This document shows positions 27,280 to 35,960 of a stretch of 64,000 nucleotides of DNA, one piece after another. The position numbers and the translations under genes were made by a program. This DNA is from Qipengyuania oceanensis. GTDB lineage: Bacteria; Pseudomonadota; Alphaproteobacteria; Sphingomonadales; Sphingomonadaceae. How positions within the stretch are numbered: position 1 is the first letter of the stretch; every line of letters starts with the position of its first letter. The stretch is taken from assembly GCF_009827535.1 (NCBI RefSeq), contig NZ_WTYN01000001.1:496001-560000 (forward strand), read 5' to 3'. A model generated the notes under the pieces. That model saw only the letters and a list, made by a program, of their open reading frames with translations. It had not been told where the DNA came from and did no database searches.

Positions 27280-29478
27280 TCAGGCGGCGATGTCCACCTG
27301 GCTGAAGGCGGGCAAGGCCGGTCGACGATCTGCGCCCGCCCCTACGTCCTTGCCGACCAGCGGATAGGCGCCCGGCGGCAAGGCGGCGAGCGGCATGCCG
27401 GCAGCTGCCAGCACGTAAGGCGAAACCCGGTGACGAGTGCACCACCCGTCGCCGCCGTCGTTGACCAGCGGTTCCTCGAACTCCAGCCCCTGCCAGCTCC
27501 CTTGCGAGCGGCGGACCTTGGCGACCACGAGTTGGCCTTCGCCGAAATCGACGACGAACTCGGTCCCCACCGGTACGTCGACCAGCCCGTGAACCCGCGC
27601 ACCCGTCTGCGACAGGTTGCGCATCGTCACCTCGTAGCGATGATCTTCGTGGATCAGACCGACCTTGCGCAGGATGGACCGGCGGTTCGAGCGCGACTTC
27701 TCGGGCCCCGATGGCTCGATGCGGATGGAGCCGCCTTCGATCATTGCGAGCACTTCCTCTTGCGGCATGGCCTGGCCGTAGACATAGCCCTGGACCGTCG
27801 TCACGCCCCGCTCGCGGATGAAGTCGAGTTCGTCGATCGCCTCGATGCCTTCGGCCGTGGTGTCCATATCCAGCGCCTCGGCGAGGCTGACGATCGCGGC
27901 GATGATGGCAGCATTGCCCCGGCCGCCTTCTGTCACGGCCCCGCGAATAAAGCTCTGGTCGATCTTGATCTTGTCGAAAGGAGCATCGCGCAGATAGCCG
28001 AGTGAGGAATATCCGGTCCCGAAGTCGTCCAAGGCAAATCGCAGGCCCAGGCGCTTGAGCGAGTCGAACGTCTCGCGGGTCGCCTTGGAATCGCCGATGA
28101 ACACGCTTTCGGTGATCTCGAGTTCGAGCCGCGACGGTTCGAGCTGCGAGGATGCGAGAGCGTTGGCAACGACCGTCGGCAGGTTCTCGTTCATGAACTG
28201 GATCGGCGAGACGTTGACCGCGACGCGGATGTCGTCCGGCCAGGCCACCGCATCTGCACAGGCCTGGCGCAAGACCCACTCGCCCAGCGGCAGGATAAGG
28301 CCGGTCTCTTCCGCGACCGAGATGAACGTTGCGGGATTCACGCGGCCCCGCACAGGGTGATCCCAGCGCAGCAAGGCCTCGAAGCCCTTCACCCGGTTTT
28401 CGACCGGGCAGGTGAGTGGCTGGTAATGCAGCTGCATCTCGCCGCGATGGAGAGCGTCGCGCAGCTCTTCCTCGATCGCTCGCCGCTCCTGCGCCTTGCG
28501 ATGCAGGTCATTCGAATAGAAGCGCAACTGTCCGCGGCCGGCTTCTTTTGCCGCATAGAGCGCTAGGTCGGCGCTGCGGGTCAGTTCCTCGGCATCGATA
28601 CCGTCATACGGTGCGATCGCGATGCCGACCGAAGCGCCGATCGCGCAGCTCGATCCCTGGATGGTATAGGGCTGGCTGAGAAGCTGGATGATCTGGTCGG
28701 CCTTCGGGCCGAGCACGCCGCGGTCGTCGACATCGGGCAGGATCACCTGGAACTCGTCGCCGCCCAGCCGGCCGAGTTCGAACTGTTCCTCGGTGACCCG
28801 CTGCAGCCGCTGCGCGACCTGCTTCAACAACTCGTCGCCGGCCTGGTGACCCAGCGTATCGTTGACCTGCTTGAACCGGTCGAGGTCGAGCATCATCAGC
28901 GCACAGGTGCGTTCCGTCAGCATGCAGGTCGACATCAGCGCTTCGAGCCGGTGCGACATGTATGCGCGGTTGGACAATCCGGTCAGGCTGTCGTGGCGCA
29001 CCGAAGTCTGCGCGGCAGCCCGCTGGCGGCGGGCTTCAGTGACGTCCCTGGCGTGGCCCTGATAACCGATGAACTGCCGATCGGCATCGAATTGCGGGCG
29101 CCCGCTGACCGACCACCACCGCTCGTGGCTGTTGGTGTTGGCGGGAAACTCCCGATCCACGAACTTGCCCTTGGAACGCAGCTGAAAGGTGAGGCTGCGG
29201 CCCTGCGAGCTTTCCGATCCGTGCGCCGGCGTGCGGAACAGCACTTCGACCGGCTGTCCGAGCAAGTCGGCCGTCGACTTGCCTAGTATTTCTGCGGCGA
29301 ATGGCGACACATAGGTGAGGCGACAATCGGCGTCTGCCGCCCAGAACCAGACCTGTCCCGAGGATTCGCAATCCAGCATCGTCGCCAGCTGCTTTTCGCG
29401 CACGCTTTTGGAACCGTCCTGTGACGATTTGCGGAATGCTCCGAACAGACCTGAAATGGAATTCTTTGGTCGAGGCAC
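27280..29478 (-). CDS. PAS-GGDEF-EAL-PilZ cyclic-di-GMP protein, all motifs intact
   Basis: About 732 residues. A PAS-like domain (about 25-150), GGDEF domain (LGRLGGDEFQV), EAL domain (about 335-585) and a C-terminal PilZ domain (RSILR ... NLSQTGARV) follow in order. EAL-site residues are all present: FEALLRW, LELEITES, LDDFGTG, KIDQSF and AEGIE, so c-di-GMP phosphodiesterase activity is expected. GGDEF is intact but no RxxD inhibitory site lies five residues upstream. PilZ would bind c-di-GMP and may control the enzyme. No membrane helix, so cytoplasmic. The GTG at 29478 is a tentative start; the frame extends to 29538. It is the downstream copy of a tandem pair. Confidence 0.85.
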   Translation of the reverse strand: MPRPKNSISGLFGAFRKSSQDGSKSVREKQLATMLDCESSGQVWFWAADADCRLTYVSPFAAEILGKSTADLLGQPVEVLFRTPAHGSESSQGRSLTFQLRSKGKFVDREFPANTNSHERWWSVSGRPQFDADRQFIGYQGHARDVTEARRQRAAAQTSVRHDSLTGLSNRAYMSHRLEALMSTCMLTERTCALMMLDLDRFKQVNDTLGHQAGDELLKQVAQRLQRVTEEQFELGRLGGDEFQVILPDVDDRGVLGPKADQIIQLLSQPYTIQGSSCAIGASVGIAIAPYDGIDAEELTRSADLALYAAKEAGRGQLRFYSNDLHRKAQERRAIEEELRDALHRGEMQLHYQPLTCPVENRVKGFEALLRWDHPVRGRVNPATFISVAEETGLILPLGEWVLRQACADAVAWPDDIRVAVNVSPIQFMNENLPTVVANALASSQLEPSRLELEITESVFIGDSKATRETFDSLKRLGLRFALDDFGTGYSSLGYLRDAPFDKIKIDQSFIRGAVTEGGRGNAAIIAAIVSLAEALDMDTTAEGIEAIDELDFIRERGVTTVQGYVYGQAMPQEEVLAMIEGGSIRIEPSGPEKSRSNRRSILRKVGLIHEDHRYEVTMRNLSQTGARVHGLVDVPVGTEFVVDFGEGQLVVAKVRRSQGSWQGLEFEEPLVNDGGDGWCTRHRVSPYVLAAAGMPLAALPPGAYPLVGKDVGAGADRRPALPAFSQVDIAA

Positions 29479-29584
29479 TCGATCGTTCCGTTCTTGGTGT
29501 TCGCAAGAGGTCGCGGTTAGGGATCGCTTACCGCGCAACTCTTAGAAAATAGCTAAGACCGCGGATGCCGGGGGCCCGGAACCC

Positions 29585-31771
29585 TTAACCCAGCTGCGGA
29601 ACCAGCTGGAAGCGCGGAACGCTTTTGCTCGCGACCTGCGCTGCAGGCAGCCCGGTGTACCTGCCGGCAGGCAGCGCTTCGAGCGGGGCTCCGACCGCTG
29701 CAAGCTCGTAGGGCGAGACACGGTGGCGCGTGCACAGGCCACCGGCTCCGTCGTCGACCAGTTCCTGTTCGAATTCGAGCCCCTGCGTATCCTCGGAGGC
29801 ACGCTTGACGGTCGCGACGGCCAGCTGCCCGCCGCCGAAGTCGACCACGAACTGCTCGCCCAGCGGTACATCGCGCAAGCCTTCGATCATGCAGCCGCTG
29901 CGCGAGAGATTACGCATGGTCACTTCGTAATAGTGATCTTCGTGGATCAGCCCGACCTTGCGGAACACGGTGCGCCGGCTGGCGCGCTGGGAACCGCTGG
30001 CAAGCGGTTCGATGTGCCAGGTGCCGCCCTTCAGCGCCTTGTCGAGCTGCTCCTTGTCGAGCGCGTCGGAGAAAACGTACCCCTGCACCTGCGCGACCCC
30101 GCAGGCGACCACGAGATCGAGCAGTTCGATCGATTCCACGCCGTCGGCAATCGTGTCCATGCCCATCGCCTTGGCGAGCGTGACGATCGCCTTGATGAGC
30201 TCGGTATCCGGCTTGTCGTCGAACATCGTGCCGAGCAGAAATTTCTCGCCGATCTTGATGGAGTTGAACGGCGCGCGGCGCAGGTAGCTGAGCGAGGAGA
30301 ACCCCGCGCCGAACTGGTCGAGCGTCAGGCGCACGCCCATCTTGAACAGCGCGGACAGCACCTTGTCGGCGCTGCCGGCATCGCCGAGGAAAACCGATTC
30401 CGACAGCTGCAATTCGAGCCGTTCGGCCGGCAGGCCGCTTTCCTTCAGGGCCTTTTCGACTTTCTGCACGAAGCCGTCGGTGGTGAACTGTACCGACGAA
30501 ACGTTGAGCGCGACGTTGATTTCGCCTTCCCACTGCATGGCTTCCATGCAGGCCTGGTTGAGAGCCCATTCGCCCAGCTGAACGATCAGGCGGCTCCCCT
30601 CCGCAATCGGCAGGAAAGTGGCCGGGCTGACTTCGCCACGCTCCGGGTCGATCCAGCGATATTGCGCTTCAAGCGCGACGACGCGGTTTGCGCCTGCTGA
30701 AACGATCGGCTGATAGGCGAGAGAGAATTCGCCGCCGTCGATCGCTGAGCGCAGGTCTTCTTCCATGCGCTTGCGCAGGTTCGCCTCGTGCTCGAGATCG
30801 GTGGAATAGAAGCGGAACTGCCCGCGTCCCCCGCCCTTCGCCGCGTAGAGCGCGAGGTCGGCGGAACGAGTAACCTCCTCGCGCGTGATGCCGTCGTGCG
30901 GCGCGATCGCGATGCCGACCGATGCGCCGATCGATGCCCGGCCCTCTTCCAGCGAATAGGGCTGCGAAAGCATCTCGATGATCTTCTTGGCGATTTCGCC
31001 CAGCTTGCCGCGATCGTCCATGTCGGGAAGCATGACCTGGAATTCGTCACCGCCGAGGCGCCCGATCTCGCAGCCACCGTCGATGACCCGCTGCAAGCGC
31101 GAGGACACCTGCCGCAACAGTTCATCGCCCGCTGCGTGACCGAGTGTGTCATTGACCTGCTTGAAGCGGTCCAGATCGAGCATCATGATCGCGCAATTGC
31201 GCTTTGCGGCGCGAAAGGCGTTGAGCGTGGAATCGATGCGTTGCGCCATCCGGTGCCGGTTGGATAGCCCGGTGAGCGAATCGTACTTGGCGAGGCGCTC
31301 CGATTCCTCTTCGGCGCGCCGTTCCTCGGTGATGTCGAGGCAGCTTCCGCGCCACCCGCGGAAATCCCCGCTCCTGTCGAGCAGCGGCTTGCCGGACAGC
31401 TTCAGAGCGAGATCGCAACGCTCGCCGCTGGCCCGGACGGTGAGGCCGGTGAACGGCTTGCCGGCATTGAGCTTGAGCGACAGCGAGCGGGCTCCGCCCG
31501 AGGCCTGGTCGGTTTCGAACAGCGCCTGCATCGGCTTGCCGAGCAGATCGGTGGGTTCGCATCCCATCGCTTCGGCGATCATCGGACTGAGATAGGAAAC
31601 CCGGCCCGCCTTGTCGGTTGCCCAGAACCAGCCGAGGCCCAGCTTCTCGAGGTCGTCGATAATGGACAGCTTGTCGTCGGCAGAAATCGAGCCGAGCCCG
31701 ATCCGCGCCTCACGACTGCTTCCAGACCCTTTCAGGCTGTCAAAAATGCCCTTGAAAGGCATCTCGCCCAT
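29585..31771 (-). CDS. PAS-GGDEF-EAL-PilZ protein with a degenerate EAL site
   Basis: About 728 residues with the same four-domain order as its downstream neighbour and close similarity, most obvious in PilZ (RKVGLIHEDHYYEVTMRNLS), so the two are tandem paralogs. GGDEF is intact (GRLGGDEFQVM). The EAL domain has drifted at several catalytic positions: EAQ for EAL, ELQLSES for ELEITES, LDQFGAG for LDDFGTG, KIGEKF for KIDQSF and ADGVE for AEGIE. It probably acts as a cyclase or a binding sensor rather than a phosphodiesterase. The ATG of MGEMPFKG is chosen because GGGGGAAG precedes it; the frame is open to 31948. It lies upstream, about 105 bases from its paralog. Confidence 0.85.
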   Translation of the reverse strand: MGEMPFKGIFDSLKGSGSSREARIGLGSISADDKLSIIDDLEKLGLGWFWATDKAGRVSYLSPMIAEAMGCEPTDLLGKPMQALFETDQASGGARSLSLKLNAGKPFTGLTVRASGERCDLALKLSGKPLLDRSGDFRGWRGSCLDITEERRAEEESERLAKYDSLTGLSNRHRMAQRIDSTLNAFRAAKRNCAIMMLDLDRFKQVNDTLGHAAGDELLRQVSSRLQRVIDGGCEIGRLGGDEFQVMLPDMDDRGKLGEIAKKIIEMLSQPYSLEEGRASIGASVGIAIAPHDGITREEVTRSADLALYAAKGGGRGQFRFYSTDLEHEANLRKRMEEDLRSAIDGGEFSLAYQPIVSAGANRVVALEAQYRWIDPERGEVSPATFLPIAEGSRLIVQLGEWALNQACMEAMQWEGEINVALNVSSVQFTTDGFVQKVEKALKESGLPAERLELQLSESVFLGDAGSADKVLSALFKMGVRLTLDQFGAGFSSLSYLRRAPFNSIKIGEKFLLGTMFDDKPDTELIKAIVTLAKAMGMDTIADGVESIELLDLVVACGVAQVQGYVFSDALDKEQLDKALKGGTWHIEPLASGSQRASRRTVFRKVGLIHEDHYYEVTMRNLSRSGCMIEGLRDVPLGEQFVVDFGGGQLAVATVKRASEDTQGLEFEQELVDDGAGGLCTRHRVSPYELAAVGAPLEALPAGRYTGLPAAQVASKSVPRFQLVPQLG

Positions 31772-31973
31772 GACTGCGACTTCCCCCGGTGAAACTTCAG
31801 TGAACCCTGGGTAGAACGGAAGGGTTAGTTTTTCCCTAATTCCGGAGCTCTCCAAAGCACACCGGCAAGGCGGTTTTAACCATTGTGAGAGGCGCTTGGG
31901 GCGCGTGTCGGCTTGAAACCTGCCCGATTGCGCGCCATGGTCCGCCACGGGAAGAGAGGGCGAGACAAAGCCT

Positions 31974-33296
31974 ATGCGTCACATCGCGATCGTCGGCTCG
32001 GGACCGGCCGGCTACTACACTGCCGAGGCCGCGCAAAAGCACTGGGGAGACGATGTCGCGATCGACGTGTTCGACCAATTGCCCGTGCCCTACGGCTTGA
32101 TCCGCACCGGCGTGGCTCCCGATCACCAGTCGATCAAGGGCGTCTCGCGCAGATACGAGAAAGTGGCGCTGAGCGAGAACGTGCGCTTCGTCGGCAATAT
32201 CAACATCGGGCGGGACGTTTCGGTTGCGGAACTGCAGGGCCTCTACGATGCCGTGATCTTCGCGACCGGCGCGCCCAACGATCGCGCGCTGGGGATCGAG
32301 GGTGAGGATCTTGCGAACGTGTTCGGCAGCGCCGCCTTCGTCGGGTGGTACAACGGTCACCCGCAATTCGCAGGGTTGGGCCCCGACCTGTCGGGGCATC
32401 ACGCGGTCGTCATCGGGATGGGCAACGTCGCGCTGGATGTTGCCCGCATCCTTTCGAAAACGCAGGACGAATTTGCGGGCAGCGACATCGTGGCTCACGC
32501 ACTCGATGCATTGCGCCCATCGAAAATCAGGACCGTCACGATCGTGGGCCGGCGCGGGCCTCACCAGATCATGATGACGCCCAAGGAACTGGGTGAACTT
32601 ATGCATCTGGAGCGGGCCAGTCCGCGGGTCGATCCGGGCGACCTGCCGCCCGAGGCGGACGACGCGATCCTGGAGCCGGGACTGCGCAAGTCGGTGAATT
32701 TGCTGCGCGATTTCGCCGCTATTCCGGAAAGCGAACGCGCGGACAAGGCGATCGAAATCGAGTTCGACATGTTCGCCAGTCCCACGCGCTTCGTCGGCGA
32801 GAACGGCAAGGTCAGCGGCGTCGAGGTCGAGCGCACCGTGGTCGAAGCGGGTCGCGCCCGCGGCACGGGAGAACACTACGTCATCCCGGCAAGCCTGGTC
32901 GTCAGCTGTATCGGCTATCGCAGTTCGCCTATCGCGGACGTCCCATTCGACGAGCGCGCGGGGCGCTTCGCCAATGACGACGGCCGGATCCTGCCGGGGA
33001 TGTATTGCGTCGGCTGGGCGCGCCGCGGCCCGACCGGGACGATCGGCACCAATCGTCCCGATGGCTACGACGTCATCGACAAGGTGGCCGAGGACGCGCA
33101 AGCCGGTGTTCTCGGGCGCGGCGGCAAGCAGGGACGCGCAGGCTTCGATGCGCTTGCAAGCGAACGCGGGCTCGACGTCGTCACGTTCCGCGACTGGCAG
33201 AAGATCGAGGAAGCGGAGAACGCGGCCGCCAGGGACGGGTCGCCGCGCGAGAAATTCGTGGATGTGGCAAGCATGATCGCGGCCCGCGGAAACTGA
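31974..33296 (+). CDS. FAD-dependent ferredoxin/adrenodoxin-reductase-like oxidoreductase
   Basis: A 440-residue flavoprotein of the adrenodoxin reductase/FprA family, which passes electrons between NADPH and ferredoxins. FAD loop VGSGPAGYYTAEA, the LPVPYGLIRTGVAPDH signature, the NADP loop IGMGNVALDVARIL, and the C-terminal GWARRGPTGTIGTN are all present. Partner ferredoxin and physiological pathway are not evident. It diverges from the GGDEF-EAL pair across about 200 bases that must hold both promoters. Confidence 0.9.
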   Translation: MRHIAIVGSGPAGYYTAEAAQKHWGDDVAIDVFDQLPVPYGLIRTGVAPDHQSIKGVSRRYEKVALSENVRFVGNINIGRDVSVAELQGLYDAVIFATGAPNDRALGIEGEDLANVFGSAAFVGWYNGHPQFAGLGPDLSGHHAVVIGMGNVALDVARILSKTQDEFAGSDIVAHALDALRPSKIRTVTIVGRRGPHQIMMTPKELGELMHLERASPRVDPGDLPPEADDAILEPGLRKSVNLLRDFAAIPESERADKAIEIEFDMFASPTRFVGENGKVSGVEVERTVVEAGRARGTGEHYVIPASLVVSCIGYRSSPIADVPFDERAGRFANDDGRILPGMYCVGWARRGPTGTIGTNRPDGYDVIDKVAEDAQAGVLGRGGKQGRAGFDALASERGLDVVTFRDWQKIEEAENAAARDGSPREKFVDVASMIAARGN

Positions 33297-33370
33297 CGGA
33301 ACGCTGCGTCGAGCATGCGCGTTCATTTCGCGAACCGTTTGCAAAACAAAAACATGACGAGGATGACCCG

Positions 33371-35062
33371 ATGACTACCCACCTGGAGAACGAAGCCTCA
33401 CAATCGACGAGCGCGCTCGGCCCGCTCGTCGGACTGGCCCGCGAGGACATCATCGGCGCGGTTGCGATCTTGCTCCGCGAAACTGCCACCAATCCCCAGC
33501 GTAATATGAAACACGCGCAGGCGATGGGCATGGACATGGTCAAGATCATGACCGGCCAGTCCGAGCTTGCGCCCGATCCCAAAGACAAGCGGTTCAAGGA
33601 TCAGGCATGGCAGTACAATCCCTTCATGCGGGCCGGGATGCAGTATTACCTCGCCGTGCAGAAAGGCATGTCCAACTGGCTCGAGGATCTCGAGCTGGAC
33701 GAACTCGAGCGCGATCGTGCGCGCTTCATTTCCAATATTATCATCGATTCGGTGGCGCCGACCAATACTCTGATCGGCAATCCGACGGCGCAGAAGGTCG
33801 CGATCGATTCAGGCGGGCTGTCGCTCATCAAGGGTCTTAAGAACGCCTATGACGACATGGTCCACAACAAGGGCATGGTCAGCCAGGTCGACAAGAAGCC
33901 TTTCAAGCTCGGCGAGAACGTGGCGACGTCGAAAGGTTCGGTCGTGCTGCGCACCGAGATGTTCGAACTGATCCAGTATGCGCCGACCACCGACGAGGTC
34001 CACGCCGTTCCCCAGCTGACGATCCCGCCGCAGATCAACAAGATGTACATCAACGACCTGTCGCCGGACAAATCGGTCGTCAAATACCAGCTCGACAACG
34101 GCATCCAGACCTTCGTCATCTCGTGGCGCAATCCGTCCAAGGAACAGGGCGTGTGGGACATGGCGGATTACATCCGCTCCTGCCGCGAGGCGATGGAGGC
34201 GGTCGCCAAGATCACCGAAAGCGACAAGGTGAACGTGTCTGCCGGGTGCTCCGGCGGCCAGACGGCCTCCATGCTGGCGAGCAAGATGGCCGCCGACAAG
34301 GACGACCTGCTCGGCGCACTGACGCTGATGGTCTGCGTGCTCCATCCGCAGCAGAACGACATCGAGGCCGGCTCGCTGATCAGCGATAACGGCCTGGCGC
34401 TCGCCAAGCGGCGCGCCACCAAGGCGGGCATCATCAAGGGCGACGATCTGGCGCGCGGCTTTGCCTGGTTGCGTCCGAACGACCTCATCTGGAACTATGT
34501 CATCAACAACTATCTGCTCGGGCAGGACCCGCCGGCTTTCGACGTGCTGTTCTGGAATGCCGATGCGACCAACCTGTCAGCCAGCCTGATGGGCGACTTC
34601 CTGCACATCTATGAAACGCTGGCCTTCACCAAGAAGGGCGAAGTCGAAATGGTCGATCACAAAGTCGACCTTTCAAAGGTGACGAGCGACCTGTTCATCC
34701 TCGGCGGCGTGACCGATCACATCACCCCGTGGAAAGCGACCTACCGGTCGACCCAGTTGTTCGGGTCGAAGGACGTGACCTATGTACTCAGCCAGTCGGG
34801 CCACATGCAGGCGATCCTCAACCCGCCGGGCAACCCCAAGGCAAAGTATTACGTCCAGAAAGACGGCAGGAAGAAACTGCCCGCGACCGCCGACGAATGG
34901 CTGAAAGGGACCGAGGAAGTCGCCGGAAGCTGGTGGCCGTTCTGGATCGAATGGGTCCAGAAACGTTCTGGCGAAAAGATCCCGGCACCCGACAAGCTGG
35001 GGAATGCCGACTACAAACCGCTGGACCCGGCCCCCGGAAAGTATGTAGTCGAGGAAGTCTGA
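33371..35062 (+). CDS. phaC: Poly(3-hydroxyalkanoate) synthase
   Basis: A 563-residue PHA synthase that polymerises (R)-3-hydroxyacyl-CoA on granules. The lipase-box variant with catalytic Cys is SAGCSGGQTA; the catalytic Asp lies in VTDHITPW and the His in SGHMQA, giving the Cys-Asp-His triad. A class I/II-type N-terminal domain precedes the hydrolase fold (PPQINKMYINDLSPDKSVV). The start ATG has GAGG upstream. It forms a unit with the depolymerase-like gene 28 bases downstream and probably the MFS gene. Chain-length specificity cannot be read from the sequence. Confidence 0.9.
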   Translation: MTTHLENEASQSTSALGPLVGLAREDIIGAVAILLRETATNPQRNMKHAQAMGMDMVKIMTGQSELAPDPKDKRFKDQAWQYNPFMRAGMQYYLAVQKGMSNWLEDLELDELERDRARFISNIIIDSVAPTNTLIGNPTAQKVAIDSGGLSLIKGLKNAYDDMVHNKGMVSQVDKKPFKLGENVATSKGSVVLRTEMFELIQYAPTTDEVHAVPQLTIPPQINKMYINDLSPDKSVVKYQLDNGIQTFVISWRNPSKEQGVWDMADYIRSCREAMEAVAKITESDKVNVSAGCSGGQTASMLASKMAADKDDLLGALTLMVCVLHPQQNDIEAGSLISDNGLALAKRRATKAGIIKGDDLARGFAWLRPNDLIWNYVINNYLLGQDPPAFDVLFWNADATNLSASLMGDFLHIYETLAFTKKGEVEMVDHKVDLSKVTSDLFILGGVTDHITPWKATYRSTQLFGSKDVTYVLSQSGHMQAILNPPGNPKAKYYVQKDGRKKLPATADEWLKGTEEVAGSWWPFWIEWVQKRSGEKIPAPDKLGNADYKPLDPAPGKYVVEEV

Positions 35063-35090
35063 CCCCTCCCCCACATCGAAGGATGATTGC

Positions 35091-35936
35091 GTGACGCAGA
35101 AAATCGGCAGCGGCGAAATGTCGCTGGAAACGGCGGGAGGCCGGACATTGCGCGTTGCGCGCTGGCGGCTCGATAAACCCAGCGATCACCCTCCGGTGCT
35201 TTTCTTTAACGGGATCGGCGCCAATATCGAGGCCGTCTCCCCGCTCGCCGAAGCGCTGAGCGATCGCGGCTTCATCATGTTCGACATGCCCGGCGTCGGC
35301 GGCTCACCCGAGCCGACCGTGCCGTACAACCCCTTCACCATGAGCTGGACGGCGGCGAAAATCCTCGACAAGTTCGGCATTTCCGAAGTTGACGTCATGG
35401 GCGTGAGCTGGGGCGGCGCCATGGCGCAGCACTTCGCACTGCAGCACTCGGGGCGTGTCCGCCGCGTAGTCCTCTGCGCCACGACCGCCGGGATGCTGAT
35501 GGTGCCCGGCAATCCGGCCGCGCTCACCAAGATGGCGAACCCGCGCCGCTACATCGATCCCAAGTTCATGAACGAGCACTTCCAGACGCTCTATGGCGGC
35601 GCGATCGACAAGGCCCGGCCCAAGGACGCGCATATCGGCCGCCTCACTCCGCCGACCCCCCGCGGCTATTTCTACCAGCTGCTTGCCATGCTCGGCTGGA
35701 CGAGCGTACCCGGCCTGCCTTTCCTCAAGCAGCCGACGCTGATCATGATGGGCGGAGACGACCAGATCGTCGTGCCGATCAACGGCAAGATCCTCGCCAG
35801 CCTGATCCCGAATTCTACGCTGGTCGAGATCGAGGACGGCGGGCACCTGTTCCTGTTGACCCACGAGGAGCAGAGCATTCGCACGATCCGCGAGTTTCTG
35901 GACTCGCCAGAGGCGGAGGCCCGCGCCGCCGCCTGA
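35091..35936 (+). CDS. phaZ: Alpha/beta hydrolase, PHA depolymerase (PhaZ)-like
   Basis: A 281-residue hydrolase. The nucleophile Ser lies in GVSWGGAMAQ, the elbow characteristic of intracellular medium-chain PHA depolymerases. LFFNGIGANIE forms the oxyanion region, MGGDDQIVP holds the Asp and DGGHLFL the His. GTG start after AAGGA. Its position directly after phaC supports a role in mobilising stored polymer; products could be fed to 3-hydroxybutyrate dehydrogenase. Confidence 0.82.
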   Translation: MTQKIGSGEMSLETAGGRTLRVARWRLDKPSDHPPVLFFNGIGANIEAVSPLAEALSDRGFIMFDMPGVGGSPEPTVPYNPFTMSWTAAKILDKFGISEVDVMGVSWGGAMAQHFALQHSGRVRRVVLCATTAGMLMVPGNPAALTKMANPRRYIDPKFMNEHFQTLYGGAIDKARPKDAHIGRLTPPTPRGYFYQLLAMLGWTSVPGLPFLKQPTLIMMGGDDQIVVPINGKILASLIPNSTLVEIEDGGHLFLLTHEEQSIRTIREFLDSPEAEARAAA

Positions 35937-35960
35937 TCGGGCGCTGCGCTGGAATCTTCC

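Noticed and set aside
31836-33344. 502-codon minus-strand frame opposite the flavoprotein gene
   Set aside because: The plus-strand gene has a full set of FAD/NADP motifs; the antisense frame has none.
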